Below are positions 33,248 through 41,981 of a stretch of DNA of 52,336 nt, one piece after another; within the stretch, counting starts at the first letter, position 1, and every line of letters begins with the position of its first letter. Source of the stretch: JBEIHX01 sp040381075 (GTDB lineage: Bacteria; Pseudomonadota; Alphaproteobacteria; Caulobacterales; Aquidulcibacteraceae). A program made the position numbers and the translations under genes. Below the pieces are notes generated by a model. It made no database searches, was not told the origin of the DNA, and worked only from the letters and a program-made list of their open reading frames with translations. The stretch covers positions 1 through 52,336 of the forward strand of contig JBEIHX010000028.1 of the NCBI GenBank assembly GCA_040381075.1, written 5' to 3'.

Positions 33248-33755
33248 GCGCCGCCTGACAGTCGCCGGACGCGTCCCTCTGGCCAGAGCGGCCGGGGCGT
33301 TTCGCGAAGGTTCGCATCACTGGATTGACGCTCCGCGCACTGATGCCGAGGCATTACAACCCTGGGATGCGGGCGCCCGGGGCGATCGCATCCGCCCCCG
33401 GCGTCTTCCGCAGGGGGGGGCGACACAGGCTCCGTGCGGTGTCGCCGGCCCCCTGTCCTGGGCGCCGGTTTTTCAGGCGCCGCGGGCCATGCGGGCCAGT
33501 CCCCCGGGCTCAGCCGGCGTCTTCCGGGACGACGAACTTGCCCCGGCGCATCCCTTCCCGCGCAGTCCCCCCGTGCATCAGGCTCATCGCCCGCGGCCGG
33601 GCCGAACCGACGCGGCAGGGGCTCCCCCGGCGCCAGTCGCTGCATGCGGCATGATGGCGCAGAAAGCGCCTTCCGCGCCAAAGTGCGCTAGACCCAACGG
33701 TCAACGCCCCTTTAACCATCCCGCGGCAAATCGACCGGACGATCGGGAGCGCACA
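33248..33755. other. 508-base intergenic region
   Basis: G+C-rich, without a supported gene. CGGCGTCTTCCG occurs twice (near 33400 and 33511) but I do not see a regular array. The last 60 bases are less G+C rich and contain the CtrA-like box ahead of the lipoprotein gene. Confidence 0.55.
33701..33716 (+). promoter_or_regulatory. CtrA-like binding site
   Basis: TCAA-N7-TTAAC (TCAACGCCCCTTTAAC), one base off TTAA-N7-TTAAC. It lies 40 bases upstream of the NlpD-like gene start, close enough to overlap its promoter. Confidence 0.45.
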
Positions 33756-34787
33756 GTGAGTAAAGCCATGTTTCAAAGGGGTATCGCTGCAGCGGCATCA
33801 TTGACGCTTGCCGCCTGCGCCTCCGGGGCGCCCGCGCCGGTCGAGTTTCGTGAGACCGCCGCCAGCCGGGCTTCAGCGGGGGCAGAGCCGTCCGGGGAGA
33901 CGGGCGAGGCGCTGGTGACCAGCCTTGGAAACGCTGTTCAGGCCAACCAGGAATTTGATCCAGCCCATTCTCCAGACACCCTTGTCATCGAACGCGGCAT
34001 GACCCTGTTCTCGATCGCCGAACGCTACCGCATTCCGGTTGAGGCCCTGGTCGAAGCGAACAACCTCAAGGCGCCCTATGCACTGGAATTGGGCAGGATC
34101 CTCACGCTTCCCGCCCCGAAGCTCTACGTGGTGCAGCCCGGCGAGACCTTGATGTCGGTGGCGCTCAAGTTCTCCATCGATCCCCGGTCGCTTGCAATTT
34201 ACAACCGTTGGGAGAAACCCTGGGTCCTTGAACCCGGCGATGAGGTGATGTTGCCCCCGCTGATCGGTGATGCTGTCGCCACAGCCCGTGTGCGCACGCA
34301 AACGCCTGTCTCCGCCGGACCCCCGTCCACCGCAGAGCCCGGTCTTGCGCAAGGCTCCGCCGCCTCGGGACGCGCCGTGGCCGAACCGCGGACCCGATCA
34401 ACCGCACCGGGCGTCTTCGGCTGGCCTGTCAAAGGCGACGTGATTGGAAGGTTCGGTCCCCAGCCCGGCGGGTTGCGATCCGACGGCGTGGCGATCGCGG
34501 CCCCGGAAGGGGCGCCGATCAGGGCGGCTGCGCCTGGCGTCGTTGTGTACGCTGGCGATGAGATCGCCGGGTACGGCAATCTGGTGCTGATCCGCCATAA
34601 GGGCGGCTATATCACCGCATACGCCCACGCCCGCACCCTGAGGGTCCGCGAGGGCCAGACAGTCGACCGTTCCACGGTGATCGGCGAAGTGGGCCAGACC
34701 GGCTCTGCCGAGCGCCCGCAACTCCACTTCGAGATCCGTCAGAATGCGCGCGCCATCGATCCCATCAAGGAACTGCCCGCGGCCTGA
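33756..34787 (+). CDS. NlpD/DipM-like lipoprotein with two LysM and a degenerate M23 domain
   Basis: 343 aa lipoprotein (lipobox LAAC near residue 21). Two LysM peptidoglycan-binding motifs follow: LVIERGMTLFSIAERYRIP and YVVQPGETLMSVALKFSID. The C-terminal LytM/M23 domain resembles NlpD (GVVVYAGDEIAGYGNLVLIRHKGGYITAYAH, LHFEIRQNARAIDP). The first metal motif HxxxD is lost (SDGVAIAAP), as in amidase activators that lack their own peptidase activity. It probably stimulates cell-wall amidases at division. GTG 33756 is preceded by GGGAG; ATG 33768 is possible. The CtrA-like box upstream agrees with cell-cycle timing. Confidence 0.9.
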   Translation: MSKAMFQRGIAAAASLTLAACASGAPAPVEFRETAASRASAGAEPSGETGEALVTSLGNAVQANQEFDPAHSPDTLVIERGMTLFSIAERYRIPVEALVEANNLKAPYALELGRILTLPAPKLYVVQPGETLMSVALKFSIDPRSLAIYNRWEKPWVLEPGDEVMLPPLIGDAVATARVRTQTPVSAGPPSTAEPGLAQGSAASGRAVAEPRTRSTAPGVFGWPVKGDVIGRFGPQPGGLRSDGVAIAAPEGAPIRAAAPGVVVYAGDEIAGYGNLVLIRHKGGYITAYAHARTLRVREGQTVDRSTVIGEVGQTGSAERPQLHFEIRQNARAIDPIKELPAA

Positions 34788-34791
34788 GGGG

Positions 34792-35241
34792 TCACCTCCC
34801 AAGTTTTTTCAGTATTCCATTGAATGTAAATATCAATTTTCCGCCCTGTTCGATGTGTCCGCGGATGAAAACAAGCGAGCGGGTGGCCCGTGTCACGCCG
34901 CCGCGCGCTTCAAGGAGCGCGCCAGTCTTGCCCGCGGCAAGAAATTCGCTCGTCAGCGACAGGGTGACCGCCCGCTCGCCCTCAAGCTCATCCATCGCGA
35001 TGGCGAAAATGGCAAAGTCGGCGAAGGTCATCAGAAAGCCGCCATGGATGCTGGCCAGCGAGCCGTTCAGGTGGCGCTGCTCCGGCAGCGTGGCGCACAC
35101 CACCCCGGTTGGCGTCTTTTTGAAGTAAAAGGGCCCGGTCAGCGTTTCGTAGGGATCCTGGCCATATCCCCAGGTCCACCATCCCTTGAATGGGCCGTCA
35201 CAGACTTCCTGCTTGTTCAGCGTCTCGGCTTCTTCCGCCAT
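34792..35241 (-). CDS. PaaI-family thioesterase (hotdog fold)
   Basis: 149 aa. The hotdog motif is visible as SLASIHGGFLMTFADFAIFAIA, followed by RAVTLSLTSEFLAAGKTGALLEARG. AAGGGGGTG lies ahead of ATG 35241. It is divergent from an acyl-CoA dehydrogenase gene, which suggests a shared role in acyl-CoA turnover. It ends five bases from the convergent lipoprotein gene stop. Confidence 0.88.
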   Translation of the reverse strand: MAEEAETLNKQEVCDGPFKGWWTWGYGQDPYETLTGPFYFKKTPTGVVCATLPEQRHLNGSLASIHGGFLMTFADFAIFAIAMDELEGERAVTLSLTSEFLAAGKTGALLEARGGVTRATRSLVFIRGHIEQGGKLIFTFNGILKKLGR

Positions 35242-35304
35242 GTCACCCCCTTCCGGCCTTTGTCGGGCGCCGAGCTTTTGACGAGGCGAACCAGAGTCGT
35301 AAAG

Positions 35305-35338
35305 TGCCGGCCGCTTGAAAATGCCGGCCGCCTGAAAA
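35305..35338. repeat. Two-copy 17-base direct repeat
   Basis: TGCCGGCCGCTTGAAAA and TGCCGGCCGCCTGAAAA lie head to tail, differing at one base. The second copy ends on the A of a possible ATG (35338) of the acyl-CoA dehydrogenase gene. Confidence 0.85.
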
Positions 35339-35352
35339 TGAAAGTGCTCATC

Positions 35353-36504
35353 ATGGCTTATGATTCCGAGACCCGCGCCGCCCTGATCGACACGCTGCGT
35401 CGCTTCGTCGACGAAAGGTGCCGGCCGCTGGAGGGCGCCGTAGCGGAAGCCGATGAGATTCCCACCGCGATCCTCGATGAAATGCGAAGGCTTGGTCTGT
35501 TCGGACTGACCATTCCCCAGGAGTATGGCGGGCTTGGCCTGTCGATGGAGGAGGAGGCTTTGGTGGTGCTCGAACTCGGGCGCACCTCGCCCGCGTTCCG
35601 CTCCGCCATCGGCACAAATGTCGGCATCGGCAGCCAGGGCCTCGTGATGTTCGGCACCGACGCCCAGAAGCAGGCCTGGCTGCCCAAGGTCGCATCGGGT
35701 GAAGTGATCACCTCCTTTGCGCTGACCGAACCCGATATCGGTTCCGATTCGGCTGCGGTGAAAACCACAGCGGTCTTCGATGGGGCTGCGTATGTGCTGA
35801 ATGGAGCCAAGCGCTACATCACCAACGCCAACAAGGCTCACCTGTTCACCGTGATGGCGCGCACCGACCCCAGCGTGAAGGGTGCGCGCGGGGTCACGGC
35901 CTTCCTGGTCCCGCGGACGCTTGCCGGCATCTCTGTCGGCAAGCCGGAAAAAAAGATGGGCCAGCAGGGAGCGCATATCTGTGACGTGCACTTCGACAAT
36001 GTGCGGGTGACCCCGGATCTGCGCCTCGGTGCGGAAGGTGAGGGCTTCAAGGTCGCCATGCAGGTTCTGGATCGCGGACGGCTGCACATCTCCGCCCTGT
36101 GTGTCGGCGTCGCCAATCGCCTCATTGAGGACTGTGTGCGGTATGCGCGCGAACGTATGCAATTCGGCAAGCCGATCGGCGAGCATCAGTTGATCCAGGC
36201 GCTGCTCGCCGACAGCAAGGCTGAGGCGCTGGCCGGGCGCGCCATGGTGCTGGACGCCGCACGCCAGCGCGATGCTGGCGCGAACGTCACGCTTGAGGCG
36301 TCGGCATGCAAACTGTTCTGCTCAGAGATGGTTGGACGTGTCGCCGACAGGGCGGTGCAGATCTTCGGCGGGGCCGGCTATATCGCCGACTACGGCATCG
36401 AACGGCTCTACCGGGATGTGCGCATCTTCCGGATCTATGAGGGCACAAGCCAGATCCAGCAGATCGTCATCGCGCGTGAAATGCTGCGCCAGGCTCAGGG
36501 CTGA
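35353..36504 (+). CDS. Acyl-CoA dehydrogenase
   Basis: 383 aa, full length. Flavin and substrate motifs include FALTEPDIGSDSAAVKTTA, KRYITNANKAHLFTVMART, RMQFGKPIGEHQLIQALLAD and IFGGAGYIADYGIERLYRDVRIFRIYEGTSQI, the last with the catalytic glutamate (YEGTSQIQ). It oxidises an acyl-CoA to the enoyl-CoA and passes electrons to ETF. The start is uncertain between ATG 35353 and ATG 35338; neither has a clear ribosome binding site and the second abuts a short repeat. Chain-length preference is unknown. Confidence 0.94.
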   Translation: MAYDSETRAALIDTLRRFVDERCRPLEGAVAEADEIPTAILDEMRRLGLFGLTIPQEYGGLGLSMEEEALVVLELGRTSPAFRSAIGTNVGIGSQGLVMFGTDAQKQAWLPKVASGEVITSFALTEPDIGSDSAAVKTTAVFDGAAYVLNGAKRYITNANKAHLFTVMARTDPSVKGARGVTAFLVPRTLAGISVGKPEKKMGQQGAHICDVHFDNVRVTPDLRLGAEGEGFKVAMQVLDRGRLHISALCVGVANRLIEDCVRYARERMQFGKPIGEHQLIQALLADSKAEALAGRAMVLDAARQRDAGANVTLEASACKLFCSEMVGRVADRAVQIFGGAGYIADYGIERLYRDVRIFRIYEGTSQIQQIVIAREMLRQAQG

Positions 36505-36525
36505 CCCGGGCGTGACGCGGCAGGA

Positions 36526-36831
36526 ATGACCGGTGAGCATGAACCTGCAACAGGCGCAGATGACGGCGGCTTATATGCGGCGCGCGCAGCGATCCTGGAG
36601 CTGACGGCCCTGCGCGGCCCTCAGGCGTCAATCTGTCCAAGCGAAGCGGCAAGACGCCTCGAGCCGGTCAATTGGCGCGCGCACATGGCCCAGGTGCGCG
36701 CTGCCGCACGTGAGCTCGCGCGCACCGGGCGCATTGCAATCCTGCGCGCCGGCGCACCGGTCGCCCTCGACGACGTCAGGGGGGCAGTGCGCCTGCGGAT
36801 CGCCCAGGACAGCGCGCCCGGCGGCGTCTAG
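36526..36831 (+). CDS. DUF3253 family protein
   Basis: 101 aa. The pattern AARAAILELTALRGPQASICPSEAARRLEP... WRAHMAQVRAAARELARTGRIAILRAG matches the DUF3253 domain, a small winged-helix-like fold. Function unknown; a nucleic-acid-binding role is possible. It follows the acyl-CoA dehydrogenase after 21 bases and overlaps the convergent methyltransferase stop by four bases. Confidence 0.78.
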   Translation: MTGEHEPATGADDGGLYAARAAILELTALRGPQASICPSEAARRLEPVNWRAHMAQVRAAARELARTGRIAILRAGAPVALDDVRGAVRLRIAQDSAPGGV

Positions 36832-37616
36832 GGCCGGTTCGACAGTTCGCCAAGCCGCTTGCGCCATTTCGCGCCACGACCGATCGACAGCGCCTTGATC
36901 GCGCCGCGCAGGGAAGCAATCTCCTGCTCCGTGAAGCGCGCCCGCAGCAGGGCGTTGCGCATGTTGGCCTTCACGATCGCGGCCTTTTCCGGCGGAAAAT
37001 AAAATCCGCCGTCCTCCAATTCCTGTTCCAGATGCGCCATCAGGCCTTCAAACGCGCCCTGCGGCGCAACGGGCGAGAGCGCCTGGGCGGCGGTCGCCTC
37101 CACGCCGGCGCTGCGCAGCTCGTAGGCGATCAGCACGCCAGCCTGGGCGACATTCAAAGAGGGAAAGGCAGGATTGACAGGGATTGAAACGATCTTGTCG
37201 GCCATGGCGATGTCGACATTGTCGAGCCCGGTGCGCTCCTTGCCGAACAACACGGCCACGGATCCGCCGCGGGCGATCTCGGCGCGCGCCTCCGCAGCCA
37301 TCTCAGCCGGCGTGACAGCAGGCTTTTCCATGTCGCGCGCGCGCGCGGTGGAGGCGAAGACAAGCGTATGGTCAGCGATCGCATCGGCCAGCGTCCAGCA
37401 TAGGCGCGCGCCGTCAAGCACCGCGTCCGCGCCGGACGCGACTGCATAGGCTTTCGGGTTGGGCCAGCCGTCGCGCGGATTGACGATTCGCAGGTCAGAC
37501 AGGCCGAAGTTCATCATCGCTCTGGCGAACGAGCCAATGTTTTCGCCGAGCTGTGGCTGCACCATCACGAAGGCGGGCGCGCGCGGATCGGCGGCGCTGG
37601 GTCCTCGCGTATTCAT
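36828..37616 (-). CDS. trmJ: SpoU/TrmJ-family RNA methyltransferase
   Basis: 262 aa. The SPOUT knot motifs are clear: ENIGSFARAMMNFG (motif 1), LFGKERTGLDN (motif 2) and IPVNPAFPSLNVAQAG (motif 3). TrmJ enzymes 2'-O-methylate tRNA position 32; related SpoU proteins act on other sites, so the symbol is tentative. The C-terminal region (FYFPPEKAAIVKANMRNALLRARFTEQE) resembles that of TrmJ. ATG 37616 gives the expected N-terminus. It is divergent from icd across 135 bases. Confidence 0.88.
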   Translation of the reverse strand: MNTRGPSAADPRAPAFVMVQPQLGENIGSFARAMMNFGLSDLRIVNPRDGWPNPKAYAVASGADAVLDGARLCWTLADAIADHTLVFASTARARDMEKPAVTPAEMAAEARAEIARGGSVAVLFGKERTGLDNVDIAMADKIVSIPVNPAFPSLNVAQAGVLIAYELRSAGVEATAAQALSPVAPQGAFEGLMAHLEQELEDGGFYFPPEKAAIVKANMRNALLRARFTEQEIASLRGAIKALSIGRGAKWRKRLGELSNRP

Positions 37617-37751
37617 GGCCGTCGGCCGCGCCGCGCTGCTCCTGCGCGGCGACTTTCGCCGCAGGCGGGCGTTTGGAAAGGCTTTGCTAAGACCCCCGGC
37701 CGCATGACCGACGGCGCATGACGCCAATCCCGCTGGAAGGAGCAAACGTTC

Positions 37752-38972
37752 ATGGCCAAGATCGCAGTCGCCAATCCGGTCGTCGACATCGACGGCGATG
37801 AGATGACCCGCATTATCTGGAAGCTCATCAAGGACAAGCTGATATTCCCTTATCTTGAGATCGATCTCGATTACTACGATCTCGGCATCGAACATCGCGA
37901 CGCGACACAGGACCGGGTCACGCTTGACGCCGCTCACGCGATCAAACGCCATGGCGTCGGCGTCAAGTGTGCGACCATCACCCCGGATGAGGCCCGGGTC
38001 AAAGAATTCTCACTGAAACAGATGTGGAAGTCGCCGAATGGCACCATTCGCAACATTCTGGGCGGGGTGGTGTTTCGCGAGCCGATCATCTGCCGCAACG
38101 TCCCGCGCCTGGTGCCAGGCTGGACCCAGCCGATCGTGATCGGACGCCACGCCTTCGCCGACCAGTACAAGGCCACCGATTTCAGGGTGCCGGGAAAGGG
38201 AAAGCTCGCAATCCGCTGGACCGGTGAAGACGGCCAGATGATCGAACATGAGGTGTTTGACTTCCCGGGCGCCGGCGTCGCCATGGGAATGTACAATCTC
38301 GACGAGTCGATCCGTGAGTTCGCGCGCGCCAGTCTCGCCTATGGCCTCCAGCGCCAGTACCCGGTCTATCTGTCGACAAAAAACACCATCCTCAAAGCCT
38401 ATGACGGACGCTTCAAGGACATCTTTGAGGAAGTGTTCGAGGCCGAATTCAAGACGCGTTTCGCAGACGCCGGCATCGTCTACGAGCACCGTCTGATCGA
38501 TGATCTGGTCGCCTCGGCGCTGAAATGGTCGGGCGGCTTCGTGTGGGCGTGCAAGAACTACGACGGCGACGTCCAGTCTGACATGGTGGCGCAGGGGTTC
38601 GGTTCACTGGGGCTGATGACGTCCGTGCTGATGACCCCGGACGGCAAGATCCTTGAAGCGGAAGCCGCCCATGGCACGGTCACGCGTCACTTCCGCCAGC
38701 ATCAGCGCGGCGAGCAGACCTCGACCAACTCGATAGCTTCAATCTTCGCCTGGACGCGCGGTCTCGCCCACCGCGCCAAGCTTGACGGCAACGAGGCGCT
38801 GGCGCGCTTCGCGGCCACCCTTGAGCGGGTGACGGTTGAAACCGTTGAGGCGGGTTACATGACCAAAGACCTCGCGCTGCTGGTCGGCGACGAGCAGGGC
38901 TGGCTGACCACCGAGCTGTTCCTTGACAAGCTTGCGGAGCGGTTCGACGCCGCGATGGGGCAGGCCGGCTGA
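37752..38972 (+). CDS. icd: NADP-dependent isocitrate dehydrogenase
   Basis: 406 aa, the eukaryote-like dimeric type usual in alphaproteobacteria. Substrate motifs include DIDGDEMTRIIW, SPNGTIRNILGG, CRNVPRLVPGW and KNYDGDVQSDMVAQGFGSLGLMTS, and the cofactor region EAEAAHGTVTRHFRQHQRGE. It converts isocitrate to 2-oxoglutarate with NADPH in the citric acid cycle. GGAAGGAG lies ahead of the ATG. A 9-bp terminator-like stem at 39133 probably ends the transcript. Confidence 0.97.
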   Translation: MAKIAVANPVVDIDGDEMTRIIWKLIKDKLIFPYLEIDLDYYDLGIEHRDATQDRVTLDAAHAIKRHGVGVKCATITPDEARVKEFSLKQMWKSPNGTIRNILGGVVFREPIICRNVPRLVPGWTQPIVIGRHAFADQYKATDFRVPGKGKLAIRWTGEDGQMIEHEVFDFPGAGVAMGMYNLDESIREFARASLAYGLQRQYPVYLSTKNTILKAYDGRFKDIFEEVFEAEFKTRFADAGIVYEHRLIDDLVASALKWSGGFVWACKNYDGDVQSDMVAQGFGSLGLMTSVLMTPDGKILEAEAAHGTVTRHFRQHQRGEQTSTNSIASIFAWTRGLAHRAKLDGNEALARFAATLERVTVETVEAGYMTKDLALLVGDEQGWLTTELFLDKLAERFDAAMGQAG

Positions 38973-39024
38973 CCAGGCCACGCCGCAAGGGTCCAGCGGC
39001 TGTCCGGCGCATCCGCCCGAACCC

Positions 39025-39096
39025 CGTTTCCGCGGTTCCTGTGCCTCGCTCCATGTGTCGCGGTTCCTGTTTCACGCTTCCTGTTCCGCGGTTCCC
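39025..39096. repeat. Irregular degenerate repeat after icd
   Basis: CGCGGTTCCTGT occurs at 39031 and 39059, with partial copies at 39075 (CGCTTCCTGT) and 39087 (CGCGGTTCC). Spacing is uneven (28, 16, 12), so this may be a decayed array. It fills part of the 204-base gap after icd. Confidence 0.55.
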
Positions 39097-39132
39097 CATC
39101 CCCGCGCCGTCTCCCGGTCACGCGGCACTGAG

Positions 39133-39158
39133 CGCCCCGCCTTGTCGGCGGGGCGTTT
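39133..39158 (+). terminator. Intrinsic terminator-like hairpin after icd
   Basis: Perfect 9-bp stem CGCCCCGCC / GGCGGGGCG with loop TTGTC, followed by TTT. It lies 160 bases after the icd stop and 18 bases before the phosphatase start. Confidence 0.55.
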
Positions 39159-39176
39159 CGCGCTCATGTGGTCGTC

Positions 39177-39872
39177 ATGACACCGCTCGCTGACGCTCCG
39201 TTCGCCGTGTTCGACTTCGACGGAACCCTCGTCGACAGCCGCTCCATCATCCAGCAGTCCATGGCGTCCGGGTTTCGCGCCCTCGGGCTGGAACCGCCTG
39301 CTTATGAGCAGACCCGCAGGATTGTCGGCCTGTCGCTGGCCGAGGCGATCCATCGCATCGCCCCGCAATTGACGCGCGACGATCTGCGGCGTCTCGCAGA
39401 CCACTACAAGGCAGCGTTTCAGGAGCGTCGCCAGGATCCGGCCTTCAAGGAGCCGCTGTATGACGGTGCAGCGGCCACCCTGACCCGCCTGCGTGCATCC
39501 GGCTGGCGCATTGGCGGAGCGACCGGCAAAAGCCGGCGGGGCGTTGAGTTCGTTCTGGAGCGCCATGGCCTTGGCGATCTGTTCGACACGGTATGGTGCG
39601 CCGATGACGGGCCAGGCAAACCCGATCCCCACATGGTGCTGGGCGCCATGCGGACCGTCGGGGCCGAGACACGCCATACCGTGGTCATCGGCGATACCAG
39701 CTTCGACATCGAGATGGCCAAACGGGCCGGCGCCACGGCCATCGGCGTCACCTGGGGCTTTCATACGCCAGATGAGATCGCCGCTGCAGGGCCGCAGGAG
39801 GTGCATCACGACTTCGACATGCTCAATGGCGCGCTGGACCGCTTCGCCGCGCGCCTTGGGGGCGTCCCGTGA
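39177..39872 (+). CDS. HAD-superfamily phosphatase (phosphoglycolate phosphatase-like)
   Basis: 231 aa HAD-IA hydrolase: motif I FDFDGTLVDS with the nucleophile aspartate, the threonine in GATGKSRRG (motif II), the lysine in DDGPGKPDPHM (motif III) and VVIGDTSFDIEMAKRAGA (motif IV). The cap is helical. It resembles Gph-type phosphatases; the phosphorylated substrate is uncertain. I chose ATG 39177 over an in-frame GTG at 39168. Its end overlaps the start of the ATP12 chaperone gene (GTGA). Confidence 0.9.
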   Translation: MTPLADAPFAVFDFDGTLVDSRSIIQQSMASGFRALGLEPPAYEQTRRIVGLSLAEAIHRIAPQLTRDDLRRLADHYKAAFQERRQDPAFKEPLYDGAAATLTRLRASGWRIGGATGKSRRGVEFVLERHGLGDLFDTVWCADDGPGKPDPHMVLGAMRTVGAETRHTVVIGDTSFDIEMAKRAGATAIGVTWGFHTPDEIAAAGPQEVHHDFDMLNGALDRFAARLGGVP

Positions 39873-40609
39873 CCTGGACGTCGACAGGGCCGTCAACCGG
39901 CGGTCCTCCTGCACGTGGCCCGCGCCGTTTCTACGCCGCCGCCAAAGCCGGCCCCCATGCAGGCGGCTTCACCGTGTTCCTGGATGGGCGCGCCCTGCGG
40001 ACGCCCGGCGGAGCGCCGGTCGTCGCGCCCACGCAAGCCCTGGCCGCGCTGGCCGCTGAGGAGTGGGCGGCGCAGGGTGAACACGTGCAGCTCCAGACGA
40101 TGCCAACGACGCGCCTGATCAATGTCGCGGTCGAGCGTATTGCGCCGGTGCGCGAGGACACGGCGCTGAAGTTCGCGGCCTACGCAGAGACGGATCTGAT
40201 CCTGTATCGGGCCCCTGCGCCAGCCGAGCTCGCCAGGCGCCAGGCCGCAGGCTTTGATCCGCTGCTGGAATGGGCGCACGGCTGGGGACTGACGCTGACG
40301 CCGACGACCCAGGCGCTTGCGCAGCCGCAGCCCGCCGCGGCGCTCGCCGCCGCCGCCGGTTACGCACGCGGCCTGGATGATTTCAGGCTGACCGGGCTTG
40401 CCCACGGCGCAGGTCTGTTCGGGTCCGCGGTCATCGCCATGGCGCTGTGCGAGCAGCGCGTGGACGGGGAGGCGGCCTTCGTCCTGGCGCGCATCGACGA
40501 GGACTTCCAGGCCGAACGCTGGGGTGAGGATGCCGAGGAGGCGGCGCGCGCCCGCCTGCTTCTGGCCGAGGCGCGAGCGCTGTCGGCCTATCTTGCAGCG
40601 CTCCGGTGA
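39869..40609 (+). CDS. ATP12-family F1-ATPase assembly chaperone
   Basis: 246 aa. RRFYAAAKAG, GGFTVFLDGRALRTPGGAPV, ALAALAAEEWAAQGEHVQLQTMPTTRLINVAVERI and AETDLILYRAPAPAEL are signatures of the ATP12 family, found in mitochondria and alphaproteobacteria. It binds the F1 alpha subunit during ATP synthase assembly. The start is GTG 39869, coupled to the phosphatase gene. No atp genes are in the window. Confidence 0.94.
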   Translation: MTWTSTGPSTGGPPARGPRRFYAAAKAGPHAGGFTVFLDGRALRTPGGAPVVAPTQALAALAAEEWAAQGEHVQLQTMPTTRLINVAVERIAPVREDTALKFAAYAETDLILYRAPAPAELARRQAAGFDPLLEWAHGWGLTLTPTTQALAQPQPAAALAAAAGYARGLDDFRLTGLAHGAGLFGSAVIAMALCEQRVDGEAAFVLARIDEDFQAERWGEDAEEAARARLLLAEARALSAYLAALR

Positions 40610-40680
40610 AATGGCGACATGACGCAGGGGCGCGCTTGGGCTAAGCGGACATTGGATGTCCATGCGCGAGGGAGGTTGAG

Positions 40681-41349
40681 ATGGCGGTGATGGATCTGGC
40701 GACAGCGCCCGGCGCCGCCACCAGGGTTCTGGATCTCGAGGCCCTCAAGCGCGGGGAGCATTTTGCCGAGCCCTATCCTCATGTGCTCGCCCTGGGCTGT
40801 CTGAGCGCGGAGGCTGCAGAGGCGGTGCGCCAGAGTTTTCCAGCCGTGCACAAGCCCGGGTTTCACCCGGCGGAGGAAATGGAGCGCACGGGCGCCTATG
40901 CTGATCTCCTGGAGGATCTGGGGTCGGAAGCTGTCGCGCGCGTGCTGACCGAACGTCTTGGCCTCGATCTTGTCGGGCGCCCCTACATGATCACGGTGCG
41001 GCGCACATCGCGTCCGACCGACGGGCGGATCCACACCGACAGCACCTCCAAGATCGCCACCATCCTGATCTATCTGAACAAAACCTGGGATACGGGGGCC
41101 GGCGGCTGCCTTCGGGTGCTGCGCGGCGAGCACGACTTTGAGGACTATGTCCGCGAAGTGCCGCCCATCGAGGGGACGGTGTTTGCGTTCAGGCGCACCG
41201 ATGCGTCCTGGCACGGGCACAAGCCGTTTGCGGGCGAGCGGCTGGTGATCCAGCTCACCTTCCTGGAGAGCGAGGAGGCGGTCGCCCACAAGAAGGGTCT
41301 GGGCAAACTCCAGCTCGGGCTCAAGAAGCTGTTCGTGAAAGACCGCTGA
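40681..41349 (+). CDS. 2OG-Fe(II) oxygenase family protein
   Basis: 222 aa. The iron ligands fit HxD...H: IHTDSTSK and the distal WHGHKPFAGER, where the arginine would bind 2-oxoglutarate. This is a prolyl-hydroxylase-like dioxygenase. GAGGGAGG ahead of the ATG is a strong ribosome binding site. Substrate unknown. It is followed after four bases by the ExoD-like gene. Confidence 0.88.
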   Translation: MAVMDLATAPGAATRVLDLEALKRGEHFAEPYPHVLALGCLSAEAAEAVRQSFPAVHKPGFHPAEEMERTGAYADLLEDLGSEAVARVLTERLGLDLVGRPYMITVRRTSRPTDGRIHTDSTSKIATILIYLNKTWDTGAGGCLRVLRGEHDFEDYVREVPPIEGTVFAFRRTDASWHGHKPFAGERLVIQLTFLESEEAVAHKKGLGKLQLGLKKLFVKDR

Positions 41350-41353
41350 TCCG

Positions 41354-41971
41354 GTGGCCCGGGCGCCGGTGCGTTTCCGCAGGCCGCCTGTGGAGACGCT
41401 GGCAGAGCTTCTCGCGCGCGTTGCGGCTCGGGCGGACAAAGCCGGCAGCGAGGCGCAGCTGACCGTCGGCGAGTTTGTCGGCGTCTTCGGCCGGCGCGCC
41501 TACGGCCCACTGCTGCTCGCCGTCGGCCTGTTCTCGATCTCACCGGCGACCATCATGCCCGGCATGACCTGGCTTGCCGGTGGTCTCTCGGTTCTCATCG
41601 CGCTCCAGATGAGCCTGGGTGCGGATCATCTCTGGCTGCCGGGCGGACTGCGGGCGCGCAGGATCTCCACGCGCGGTCTGGCCGCGCTGATCCGGCGCGC
41701 CGAGCCGTGGGCGCGGCGCATTGATTCGGTCTTGAAACCGCGCCTCGTGTTTCTGTCGCATCCGCCCGGTCTGGCGCTGGTGGGCGTCGTCGGCGTGCTC
41801 GCCGGGCTGTTGAAGTTTCCGCTCGGCTTCATTCCAGCAGCCCCGCTCGCGCCCGGGATCGTGATTGTGCTGATCGGACTTGGCGTCACCACACGCGATG
41901 GGATCGTGCTGCTCGCAGCCATCTGCGGAGCCATCGCCGCTGCAGCGCTGGCGCTGCGCCTGTTTTGGTGA
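41354..41971 (+). CDS. ExoD-family membrane protein
   Basis: 205 aa. A cytoplasmic start (LAELLARVAARADKAGSEAQLTVGEFVGVFGRRAYGPLLLAVGLFSISPATIMPG) matches the ExoD family, followed by several hydrophobic segments (LVGVVGVLAGLLKFPLGFIP, PGIVIVLIGLGV, IAAAALALRLFW). ExoD was named for exopolysaccharide effects in rhizobia; its molecular role is not clear. GTG 41354 is the only start that keeps the domain whole. It ends ten bases from the convergent nadK stop. Confidence 0.87.
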   Translation: MARAPVRFRRPPVETLAELLARVAARADKAGSEAQLTVGEFVGVFGRRAYGPLLLAVGLFSISPATIMPGMTWLAGGLSVLIALQMSLGADHLWLPGGLRARRISTRGLAALIRRAEPWARRIDSVLKPRLVFLSHPPGLALVGVVGVLAGLLKFPLGFIPAAPLAPGIVIVLIGLGVTTRDGIVLLAAICGAIAAAALALRLFW

Positions 41972-41981
41972 GCGCCTCTTC

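Noticed and set aside
33325..33354. TTGACG...TACAAC as a housekeeping promoter
   Set aside because: The spacing of about 24 bases is too long for a sigma-70 type promoter.
34744..35352. Long N-terminal extension of the acyl-CoA dehydrogenase
   Set aside because: It runs antisense through the thioesterase gene; the family starts near the chosen ATG.
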